Below, one piece after another: positions 15,391 to 22,781 of a stretch of DNA of 24,530 bases. Each line of letters begins with the position of its first letter. Positions within the stretch are counted from its first letter, which is position 1. Under the pieces are notes generated by a model. The model was not told the origin of the DNA. It was given only the letters and a program-made list of their open reading frames with translations, and did not search any database. This DNA is from a virus. Both the position numbers and the translations under genes were made by a program. The stretch covers positions 1-24,530 of IMG/VR virus record IMGVR_UViG_3300047476_001557, one strand, 5' to 3'.

Positions 15391-18300
15391 TTGGTTCGGT
15401 TCCTAAATATTGTTGTACGAATTTATCCATCGCTGTTTTACCTCTTTTTAATCCAAAGTAAAAATACCACGGTGCACTTGTTAATGTGCGTTCATTTGTT
15501 GGTTTTGTTGGTACTTTATTATAAGTACCATCAGGGTTCCTTTGGTAGATATATCCATAAGCATTTTGTATCAAGTTATTATTACCTTGGAAATAAGGTT
15601 GTAACCTTCTATCCAATTCTTGGTATTTTTTACTATCAACGATTGGATTACCACCATATGTATACCACTCATTATCTTGACTACCAAAAATGGTTGGTTC
15701 TCCTTTTGTCCACGCAGTATTAGTCCATTTGTAAAAAGGAACTTCTTGTGATTTGGTTCCCAAGTAATCAGCAATTAATGTAGTACCTGTAAACGTTCTA
15801 TCTATTCTTCTTGGCGATATTAAATCTCTATTTTCACTATAACCACTATAAAACACACCAAATACAGGACCACCAGTCTTATCACCACCAACATAAATTG
15901 GGTTGTCACCAGTAACATTTGGGTCATCGGGATAATTTTCTGCCGTAAATGGTACAATACCATATTGTGAATTGATTTGTAACATTTGTGCGAAATCACC
16001 ATCAACCCTGTCTTCACTTCTACTAAACAAAGCATTGACTGTACCCGTACCAAAAATAGCACTTGTAAGACTTTGTAAGAAACTTTGATTAACCAATCTT
16101 GAAACAACAAAAAGTTGTAATAAATTAGAATCGTCACTCCAAGAAGTTGAATTGAATCGATTCATTTGGTATCCAAAATAATTAGGGTCTTTATTTACCT
16201 CACTCTGCCAAACATATTTAGGACCCATATCCAATAATGTTGTTGGGAATAAAATGTTTTTAGTATTTACTGGTTGTGAGAAAGATGTTGACGCTCTTCC
16301 ACCAACAAAATTAGTTCCGTTATATGGACTTGAACGATAGTAAAAATTACTTGATGTTGGTTCAAACACTAAAAGGTCGCCACAATATAAATAATTAACG
16401 TTTTTGTCACCCGTAATTAAATTTGTTGATACCTGTCTATTATACGGTCTATTATTTGAATCAAAGAATACTTTGGATGTGAAAGGGAACGCAAACAATG
16501 AACCGTTAACCCAAGAGTTTACAAAGGTATGTGATAACACACCTCTACAAATAGCAAAATTCATTCTGAATCTTTGTAACCATTCGTAAAGAGAAGACCA
16601 ATCACTAACTAATGTTAATATAGGAGTGTTTACTAAAACATAACAACCATTTTTTACAATTACACCACCAGCATTATTATTACATTCATTAGTACTTGGT
16701 AATACAATAAACTCACCATTTTGATTTGTGTAACATGATAAGTCAACCATACCAGCACATGAGAAAGAATCAATTACTTTATTAATTGTACCACCTGTAG
16801 TTACATCAGGATTGTTTGTTGGGTTAATTCCACCAGCACCTGAGGCACTTCCCGTAATTGCTGAATTACCATTATCAGTAATGGTTACATATACTAAATT
16901 ATTAGACGCTTGACCAGCATAATTATTATTTTCAATTGTTTGTGGTTGTGAACCAATTGGTAATCTATCACTTCTCATTACCAATCTTTGACTATACATT
17001 GTCAAATTTTTCGCAGGATATTTTGGCGCGAAATAAATTGCTGGTAACATACCATTATTATTATCACCATTAAAAGGTGTTACAGTTGCATATGGTTTAT
17101 AATAGATATAAGAACCACCTTCAATATATTCACTTCCTTTATATCCAACCCCATTTGGTGTGAATTGTTTAGCCAACAATTCTCCTGAAGAACCGACACT
17201 AACCATTGAACTAGTTAATAATGTATTAACATCTGATGTAGGTTTGAAAACATTAATCTGTGTTTGGTCTAAAGACGAATAATATTGTTGTAAATTTGTC
17301 GTATATGCCGAATATTGAGTTCCTGCCGTAAATGTATATGATGGATAATACAAATAACCTGATTGGTTTTGAGTATTATCAGTAAATTCATTATGTCTAA
17401 CATTCTTCAAACCAGGTTGTACAGGAACGTTCAAAAAGAAATCACCTGTAACAGTCTTGTTGTTCCATCCACTGTATCCAAAAATTCTTGATAAGTCATA
17501 TTTAATTTTCTTTCGACCACTACTTGGGTCAACACCTCTTACCAAAAATATCATACCTAAACTTCCACCTGCCCAATTTTCTAAATAATTACCATAACTA
17601 TCTGTACCTACATCGTTACCTTGGTCTTTGAAAAAGGTTATTTGTTCTGAAATTTGATTTAATAAACTTGATGATAATGAATTTGAATTATTTGAAACAA
17701 ACTCATCATACGTTGTTCCTGTAATTACTTGGAAGTATTCAATATCACTCGAGAATTTGTAATTAGTTGTCTGTGCACTTGACACGCCACTCAACACATA
17801 ATTAACGGTTTTTAAGGTCTGTGTTGTTGGGTCAGCATAACTAACTTGAATTGTTTGACCTTGTTTAGTTGTTCCTGTAATACCTGTTGTATTACCTGTT
17901 GAAACCGCCTTAGGGTTAGGGTCATTTGAAAGTTGTGGTTGTTGGAAACTTAATAATTGACCTGAAGTTAAATTTGATGAAATACCTGGGTCAACAAATA
18001 AAACCATAATATTATCGTAGTGAAATAAATTAGGATTTGTTCCGTTCAATGTTGGTTCAACAACAACTTTTATTCTGTTTGAACCGGGATAAACATCAGA
18101 ATCAAAATATTTTGATTTTAAGTTAAAGTTATTTACTGTTTCCCAAATAGGTAAATTATTAATAAAACTATAACCACTATTTTTTGGTTGATAAACAGGT
18201 GTCTTTAATGTAGCATTATTAAAACCTGTACCCGCTAATGTGATTTGGAATGTCTCATCACCTGTTATCCAATTTGTTGATGTGAAAAAATCTGCATTTG

Positions 18301-20164
18301 GTGAAACAACATCGGATGATGAAGTTTTCTCAATTTCTTGCGTTGTAGGATTATTTCCTGTTTCTTCACTACCACCACAATCACACAATTGACATTCAGG
18401 GTAACTTATATTTGGTAATGTTATCTTTTTGAATGGTTCACCAATATTGTCAAAAATCTCACCAAAAGATGGTGGTTGTTGACAGTCAAGACTAATTCCA
18501 GGAATTGCATCGACAACCTTACAAATTCCATAAATAATCCAAGCAATAACACCATAAACAAATGTAAATAAGATTCTAAATAAAGGCCAAATAAAAGCTA
18601 ATACATGTAAAATAGGTATAAGCGCCAATAAAATATAATAATTTATTGGTAAAAATATGTTTAATAAAAACACAAAGAAGTCAAAACTTTGAACACCGTC
18701 AGTTGCAGGGTATTTATTATTTTCACTGGCACATGAAGAATCTGTGATTTCTTTAATACCAACAAATTTAGACCTGTTAAAACCTTTCTTATATTGGTCG
18801 TAATGTTGAGATACCGTGTAAACTTTATTATAGTCCATTTCATAGAACGTATCTTTACACGCAATCGCGTCGGCTTGATTTGTATACCCACTCCAATTAG
18901 TTCCAAAATAATATGAACCTATAAACTTTTGATAGTTGGTGTCACCTGTGTTTACAATATATGCCGGGTCATTATCAGCATCCACCCACCCATATTCTTT
19001 TACATTGGGAACCAAGAAATAACCTCTTCTAATTTCCTCACTTTCAAAATTTGTTGGTTGAGTGTATTTTATTTTGAATCTATATTTTCCTTTTGTTGGA
19101 ATACCAACTGTTGGGTCTTGACTGAATACTTGTTCACCAAATTCATTGGTAACAACATAATTCAAATTCATAGGAACATCTAAAACCCAAGTACCATCAC
19201 CATCAATAACTTTACCCCCTTGTGGTAATGTACCTTGTTCTAATATTGGTCTTCCTTGAGTATCTTGATATATTGTTTGTCTAACACTAATAATTTCACC
19301 AGGCCCTACAGATAAATTACAAAGATTACCCATATCTCTTGGTGGTTTACAATTCTTCTCAACCGCCTCATCATCGATACCTGTAACTAAAGAACCCATG
19401 AATATTGCACTTGGTTGGATATTAATTCCAACACCCCTTAAATCAAAGTCATTTCTTGCGATATTAATTTGACAAACTTCAGGTTGACCCCAAAATGGAT
19501 TAACATTAACACTTTGATTAATATTAACAATTTGTGGTAATGAATATAAATTTGTAGATGACTTAAAGTTAACTCCATCTAATTGGTCAGCACTTGCCCT
19601 ACCCATTCGGATTAAATCTTGTGGTGATTGTGAAAAAGGACCGATGTCCGATAAATCACAATCCATAACTAAAGTGTGAGCACCAACAGGAACCCCCATA
19701 ATCATATAGTCACCACTTCCGTTTGTTTTTACCGAAAACTTATAATACTTGTCATATACTTCAATAACGGCTGGATTTGTTAACACATCATTTCTTGTAG
19801 GAAAAGTTCCTGTTGGTATATGACCTGTGTGTTGTTGGTCATAAGGTAATAAATTATATCTGTAACCGTCTTCATTTACATCTGTTAATGATGTGTAAGG
19901 GTAAAGTGTTGATATAATATCATTATTGGCATCATCATCTGTTAATGGAACAAATACCGAAACCTTAACATTTGGAACTCCATAACCCCCATTGGCAACC
20001 ACACGACCAACCACCACACCATAATCGGCACACATTCTTGTGTAAACGTCTTCCGACCTTACTTTTAACGAAAGTATTTCAAGTTGTTCGAAATCTTGGT
20101 CTAACTGAATACTAATTTCTCTGTCGACCCCGACCTGTGTTTTTAATCTAATTGTTTCAGGCAT
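15383..20164 (-). CDS. Giant baseplate-region protein with carboxypeptidase-regulatory-like domain and internal hydrophobic segment, 1593 aa
   Basis: Largest gene of the window, probably a peripheral baseplate or tail protein. Residues about 45-175 look like a carboxypeptidase-regulatory-like beta sandwich: GVVVGRVVANGGYGVPNVKV at 49-68, DGYRYNLLP at 99-107, then VKTNGSGDYMIMGVPVGAHT at 145-164. Residues about 180-480 continue strand-rich with several Cys. Residues about 491-555 are strikingly hydrophobic (FFVFLLNIFLP, YYILLALIPILHVLAFIWPL, FTFVYGVIAWIIYGICKVV) and would score as two or three membrane helices. A Cys cluster (ECQLCDCGG) follows near residue 588. The remaining 1000 residues are Asn, Ser, Thr and Tyr rich, with no motif I recognise. 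The start ATG lies 73 bases after the gp6-like gene, and an inverted repeat lies in that gap. The 3' end overlaps the 563-aa gene by 8 bases. The virion role is inferred from context. Confidence 0.75.
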   Translation of the reverse strand: MPETIRLKTQVGVDREISIQLDQDFEQLEILSLKVRSEDVYTRMCADYGVVVGRVVANGGYGVPNVKVSVFVPLTDDDANNDIISTLYPYTSLTDVNEDGYRYNLLPYDQQHTGHIPTGTFPTRNDVLTNPAVIEVYDKYYKFSVKTNGSGDYMIMGVPVGAHTLVMDCDLSDIGPFSQSPQDLIRMGRASADQLDGVNFKSSTNLYSLPQIVNINQSVNVNPFWGQPEVCQINIARNDFDLRGVGINIQPSAIFMGSLVTGIDDEAVEKNCKPPRDMGNLCNLSVGPGEIISVRQTIYQDTQGRPILEQGTLPQGGKVIDGDGTWVLDVPMNLNYVVTNEFGEQVFSQDPTVGIPTKGKYRFKIKYTQPTNFESEEIRRGYFLVPNVKEYGWVDADNDPAYIVNTGDTNYQKFIGSYYFGTNWSGYTNQADAIACKDTFYEMDYNKVYTVSQHYDQYKKGFNRSKFVGIKEITDSSCASENNKYPATDGVQSFDFFVFLLNIFLPINYYILLALIPILHVLAFIWPLFRILFTFVYGVIAWIIYGICKVVDAIPGISLDCQQPPSFGEIFDNIGEPFKKITLPNISYPECQLCDCGGSEETGNNPTTQEIEKTSSSDVVSPNADFFTSTNWITGDETFQITLAGTGFNNATLKTPVYQPKNSGYSFINNLPIWETVNNFNLKSKYFDSDVYPGSNRIKVVVEPTLNGTNPNLFHYDNIMVLFVDPGISSNLTSGQLLSFQQPQLSNDPNPKAVSTGNTTGITGTTKQGQTIQVSYADPTTQTLKTVNYVLSGVSSAQTTNYKFSSDIEYFQVITGTTYDEFVSNNSNSLSSSLLNQISEQITFFKDQGNDVGTDSYGNYLENWAGGSLGMIFLVRGVDPSSGRKKIKYDLSRIFGYSGWNNKTVTGDFFLNVPVQPGLKNVRHNEFTDNTQNQSGYLYYPSYTFTAGTQYSAYTTNLQQYYSSLDQTQINVFKPTSDVNTLLTSSMVSVGSSGELLAKQFTPNGVGYKGSEYIEGGSYIYYKPYATVTPFNGDNNNGMLPAIYFAPKYPAKNLTMYSQRLVMRSDRLPIGSQPQTIENNNYAGQASNNLVYVTITDNGNSAITGSASGAGGINPTNNPDVTTGGTINKVIDSFSCAGMVDLSCYTNQNGEFIVLPSTNECNNNAGGVIVKNGCYVLVNTPILTLVSDWSSLYEWLQRFRMNFAICRGVLSHTFVNSWVNGSLFAFPFTSKVFFDSNNRPYNRQVSTNLITGDKNVNYLYCGDLLVFEPTSSNFYYRSSPYNGTNFVGGRASTSFSQPVNTKNILFPTTLLDMGPKYVWQSEVNKDPNYFGYQMNRFNSTSWSDDSNLLQLFVVSRLVNQSFLQSLTSAIFGTGTVNALFSRSEDRVDGDFAQMLQINSQYGIVPFTAENYPDDPNVTGDNPIYVGGDKTGGPVFGVFYSGYSENRDLISPRRIDRTFTGTTLIADYLGTKSQEVPFYKWTNTAWTKGEPTIFGSQDNEWYTYGGNPIVDSKKYQELDRRLQPYFQGNNNLIQNAYGYIYQRNPDGTYNKVPTKPTNERTLTSAPWYFYFGLKRGKTAMDKFVQQYLGTEPNV

Positions 20165-20181
20165 CCTGTTCTTTTATTGAT

Positions 20182-20201
20182 AAATAGTTTATGCACTATT
20201 T
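20182..20201. repeat. Short inverted repeat in the gp6-1593-aa intergenic gap
   Basis: AAATAGT and ACTATTT form perfect 7-base arms around a 6-base loop (TTATGC). It lies 18 bases before the 1593-aa start, in the longest gap of the window (20165-20237, 73 bases). Too AT-rich for a classical terminator. It could be an operator, an mRNA hairpin near the start, or chance. The rest of the gap is AT-rich with no other structure I can support. Confidence 0.35.
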
Positions 20202-20237
20202 TCTAAATAATAAGAAGGGATAATATAAAATAAATCA

Positions 20238-22079
20238 TCAACTAAATGTAGTTGTCTGATAATTCTTAACTCTTACTACGATATCTTTAGATGGGAACCT
20301 TATTTGGTAGATTTGACTTGGTTCGGCAAATATTGTGTTATCTGTTAAAGATATTTTCTTTGTCGCTTCATCTGAGTATGGCATCGATGTTTGTGCTGAA
20401 CTATATTGTCCACCAACTTTTCCGTAAATTGAAATGTCCGTCAAACTGACAACACCATTTTCTGCTTGGATAAGTCTACTTAATTCTGAAAGAACAATAT
20501 TCTCACCTAATCCTCTTACAGCAGGACTAAAGAATGTTGTTACTCTGTCAATGACATTTGAAATTACAACCCCTGAGTTTTGTGTAGAATCTAACACGAT
20601 TGAAACTTCAACACCCAAGTCAATAACCTGAGCACTACCAATGGTAACATAATCATTAATCATTCGGTAATTAGATAAGTAATCAGCTAAGTTTTGTTTC
20701 AAGGTTTGTGAAACATCTGATGTTAAGTTACCACTCGCATCATATGATAAAACCTGAACATTAATCTTGTTATTATTTTCGGTAATTGATACTTTGGCAG
20801 GTGCACCAAACTCACCAGGCATGTTTCTGATAATTGCTTCATAATCATGAATCGTTACCGCTCTGTTTTGAGCTGCAAAGTTAAATGTTACATAATTTCT
20901 AACTTCTTCAGTTGATGGATAACCCGCACCACCAATTGCGGCTGTTACGTTATTACAAGTTAATGAATTGATAACTTGGTTGTTTAATATGTCAGATGGA
21001 CCTACAACTGAAAAATCAACAGCCCCAATTTGTGTAATTGTGTTTACACCCAAGTTTGTCGCTAAACCACCACCAATTCTATATTGGATAAACATTGTGG
21101 TATTTGCTTGTGGTGTATTACCCAATGACATTGAGTTGTTTTGATATCTTTGAATTTTCAAAGGAACATCCAAAGTTGTGAATTGTCTTAATTGGTCTTC
21201 AGCAGTATTGGTTCCTCCACCGAAAGTAATCTTCATAAAACCTTCAGGTGTGTATTCAGTGATAAATCTATCTTGTGTTTGAATATAGGTTCCAACTTTA
21301 ATCGCTGGGTCATCAGATGGTTTTGATGGGTCGGCAATAAACACTCTGTCTTCAGCTAAGGCTTGTACTTCATACCATCTTCCATTTGGACTTAAGAATT
21401 CTTGAGATGTTGGTACGTTTGAATACGCAGTACCTTCTCTCTGAATAATGGATGTAATACCCAAAACATTTTTTTCAGGTAAGAAAAATTCAAAAAAAGG
21501 TCTTACATCATTTGGTGTAATAACTCTTTTGAATACCTTTGTAATACCATTAACTACAGTTTCTCTTTTTGTGATTGTGTAATTAATAAGGTTATTATTA
21601 GCATCAAAATTTGGTATCTTTAATCTATTTGGAAAACCATCTTGGTTAAATGGTGATGCAAAATTTATATCGTAGATTGTTTCAAATACTTGTCCCGCAC
21701 CGTTAACCTGACTACCACGTCTTAAGATACCCAAATATCTTTCATCTTCTTTATCACCAAATGCCGGTACTGTAATTGAAAAGTCAACCAAGGCAACTGA
21801 TGGTCTCTGACCAGGAATTTTTAACCCATAAGTTCTTGCGATGTTATAGATTGATGAACGTTGTTGTGCGTATTGAAGAACAGTTTCTTGAATACTTCTA
21901 TCAATATGATAATGTAAATTATCTGCAACGGCTGCGTTCAAATCCAAAAACACAGAAAAAACCGAAGCGTCATTGAAGTTGTCAATTAATTCTGGATAAT
22001 ACGTTCTCGTATAATTGATAAGTTCCTGACGAATTGCTTGGAAATCTCTTACCGTGTATGAAATTTTTCTTTGAGCCAT
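20238..22079 (-). CDS. Baseplate wedge protein, gp6/gpJ-like (Baseplate J family), 613 aa
   Basis: Forms the wedge ring that links baseplate arms in contractile tails. Length is near T4 gp6 (660 aa) and twice P2 gpJ. The N-terminus (YTVRDFQAIRQELINYTRTY, residues 8-27) and the following NFNDASVFSVFLDLNAAVAD stretch are the usual opening of phage gp6-type proteins. The central part has the Baseplate-J pattern: GAGYPSTEEVRNYVTFNFAA, then RAVTIHDYEAIIRNMPGEFG near residues 405-424, then AKVSI. This corresponds to the T-x-x-DYE-(x)n-PG-V-A-KV motif of the family. The C-terminal third (DYVTIGSAQVIDLGVEVSIV; then ENIVLSELSRLIQAENGVVS) also fits. It begins 5 bases after the gp25-like stop. The W-J order matches P2. 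A TATTTA element lies 12 bases before the ATG. Confidence 0.9.
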   Translation of the reverse strand: MAQRKISYTVRDFQAIRQELINYTRTYYPELIDNFNDASVFSVFLDLNAAVADNLHYHIDRSIQETVLQYAQQRSSIYNIARTYGLKIPGQRPSVALVDFSITVPAFGDKEDERYLGILRRGSQVNGAGQVFETIYDINFASPFNQDGFPNRLKIPNFDANNNLINYTITKRETVVNGITKVFKRVITPNDVRPFFEFFLPEKNVLGITSIIQREGTAYSNVPTSQEFLSPNGRWYEVQALAEDRVFIADPSKPSDDPAIKVGTYIQTQDRFITEYTPEGFMKITFGGGTNTAEDQLRQFTTLDVPLKIQRYQNNSMSLGNTPQANTTMFIQYRIGGGLATNLGVNTITQIGAVDFSVVGPSDILNNQVINSLTCNNVTAAIGGAGYPSTEEVRNYVTFNFAAQNRAVTIHDYEAIIRNMPGEFGAPAKVSITENNNKINVQVLSYDASGNLTSDVSQTLKQNLADYLSNYRMINDYVTIGSAQVIDLGVEVSIVLDSTQNSGVVISNVIDRVTTFFSPAVRGLGENIVLSELSRLIQAENGVVSLTDISIYGKVGGQYSSAQTSMPYSDEATKKISLTDNTIFAEPSQIYQIRFPSKDIVVRVKNYQTTTFS

Positions 22080-22084
22080 TTATG

Positions 22085-22546
22085 TTAAATATTGATAATA
22101 ACAAAATCTTTCGAATTGAAAACATCATTACTGATAGAATAATCAATTCTTACTTTTGCGGTATATTCAGATACGTTCTGATTTGGTAAGGTTAATTCGG
22201 GATTTACAACATTTCCTGCAGTGGTTACAGTCTCACCAGCGGCCTCAGTTGTTGGTGCCGTAATTGAAATGTTTGTTAATTGTAATTGAGGCATGAACTT
22301 CTCAACAGAATCTCTAATTTCAGATTCTATATTTCTAAATGTAGGTCCATCCAATGGTTCAAAGATGTATTCGTACAATCTTGTACCAAAATCAGGTAAA
22401 AAATATCTTGACCCTTTTCTCGTTAATAATAAATGAATTAAGTTACTTCTGATTTCCTCAGCAGCATAATCCGTTAAGTCCAAATACTTTCCGTTGAAAG
22501 AATCAACAAAGGGGAAACTTAAACCATATGTTTTACCATTAGCCAT
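22085..22546 (-). CDS. Baseplate wedge protein, gp25/gpW-like (lysozyme-related family), 153 aa
   Basis: Small wedge protein that joins the baseplate to the tail sheath in T4 (gp25), P2 (gpW) and related injection machines. The GPW/gp25 signature is clear at residues about 29-66: EEIRSNLIHLLLTRKGSRYF, then LPDFGTRLYEYIFEPLDGPT. This is the NL-x-LL-T-x-x-G-x-R, P-FG-x-L, (L/I)FEP pattern. Residues 70-90 continue the usual helix (RNIESEIRDSVEKFMPQL). There is a short Thr/Ala-rich insertion near 95-115, and the end is a strand pair (YTAKVRIDYSIS, FVIINI). Its ATG overlaps the DUF5522-like stop by 8 bases, and the gp6-like gene follows after 5 bases. TATTTATA lies 12 bases before the start, at 22551-22558. 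Confidence 0.93.
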   Translation of the reverse strand: MANGKTYGLSFPFVDSFNGKYLDLTDYAAEEIRSNLIHLLLTRKGSRYFLPDFGTRLYEYIFEPLDGPTFRNIESEIRDSVEKFMPQLQLTNISITAPTTEAAGETVTTAGNVVNPELTLPNQNVSEYTAKVRIDYSISNDVFNSKDFVIINI

Positions 22547-22781
22547 TGTCTATAAATATAGTTGTGTTTCCTTTTTTGTGAGCAGGAAAAAAAGGACAGT
22601 GTCTACAACCTGAACCACAACAATGTCCTCGACTTAAATGGAATTCTTTAGTAAAAACATATTTTCCGTTTTCAATATAAAAAGAAGAAGGGGAAAGTTG
22701 TTCACTTCCCCCCTCAATAGATGTTTTTATATCTTCTTTATTTAATTTCACAAGCTCCACCAGCACATGCCAACTCACCAC
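22539..22781 (-). CDS. Small Cys-rich DUF5522-like protein, up to 80 aa
   Basis: Function unknown. From the ATG at 22781, residues 41-63 carry the DUF5522 hallmark: YVFTKEFHLSRG followed by CCGSGCRHCPF, with Cys at 54, 55, 59 and 62 and His at 53 and 61, which could bind a metal or act as thiols. Members of this family are usually only about 50-70 residues, so the first ten residues may not be translated. A GTG at 22749-22751 (reading VKLNKEDIK) gives 70 aa and cuts the overlap with the reductase from 44 to 14 bases. The C-terminal tail (AHKKGNTTIFIDNG) overlaps the gp25-like start by 8 bases. The family is frequent in Bacteroidota genomes, which supports the host guess. A link to reductase thiol chemistry is possible but only suggested by adjacency. 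Confidence 0.78.
   Translation of the reverse strand: MVSWHVLVELVKLNKEDIKTSIEGGSEQLSPSSFYIENGKYVFTKEFHLSRGHCCGSGCRHCPFFPAHKKGNTTIFIDNG
22551..22558 (-). promoter_or_regulatory. TATTTATA element upstream of the gp25-like gene
   Basis: Coding-strand TATTTATA begins 12 bases before ATG 22544-22546. It lies inside the last codons of the DUF5522-like gene, so a signal here would be embedded in coding sequence. The same 11-12 base spacing is seen for the gp6-like, 919-aa and HNH genes. Confidence 0.35.

Noticed and set aside
15383-20164. The 1593-aa protein as a host TonB-dependent receptor
   Set aside because: The carboxypeptidase-regulatory-like N-terminus resembles one, but there is no signal peptide, no plug or barrel pattern, and the gene overlaps phage structural genes.
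2037-22558. TATAAATA on the plus strand as T4-type late promoters
   Set aside because: No plus-strand genes follow these sites. On the coding strand they read TATTTATA, so a T4 late promoter would point the wrong way.
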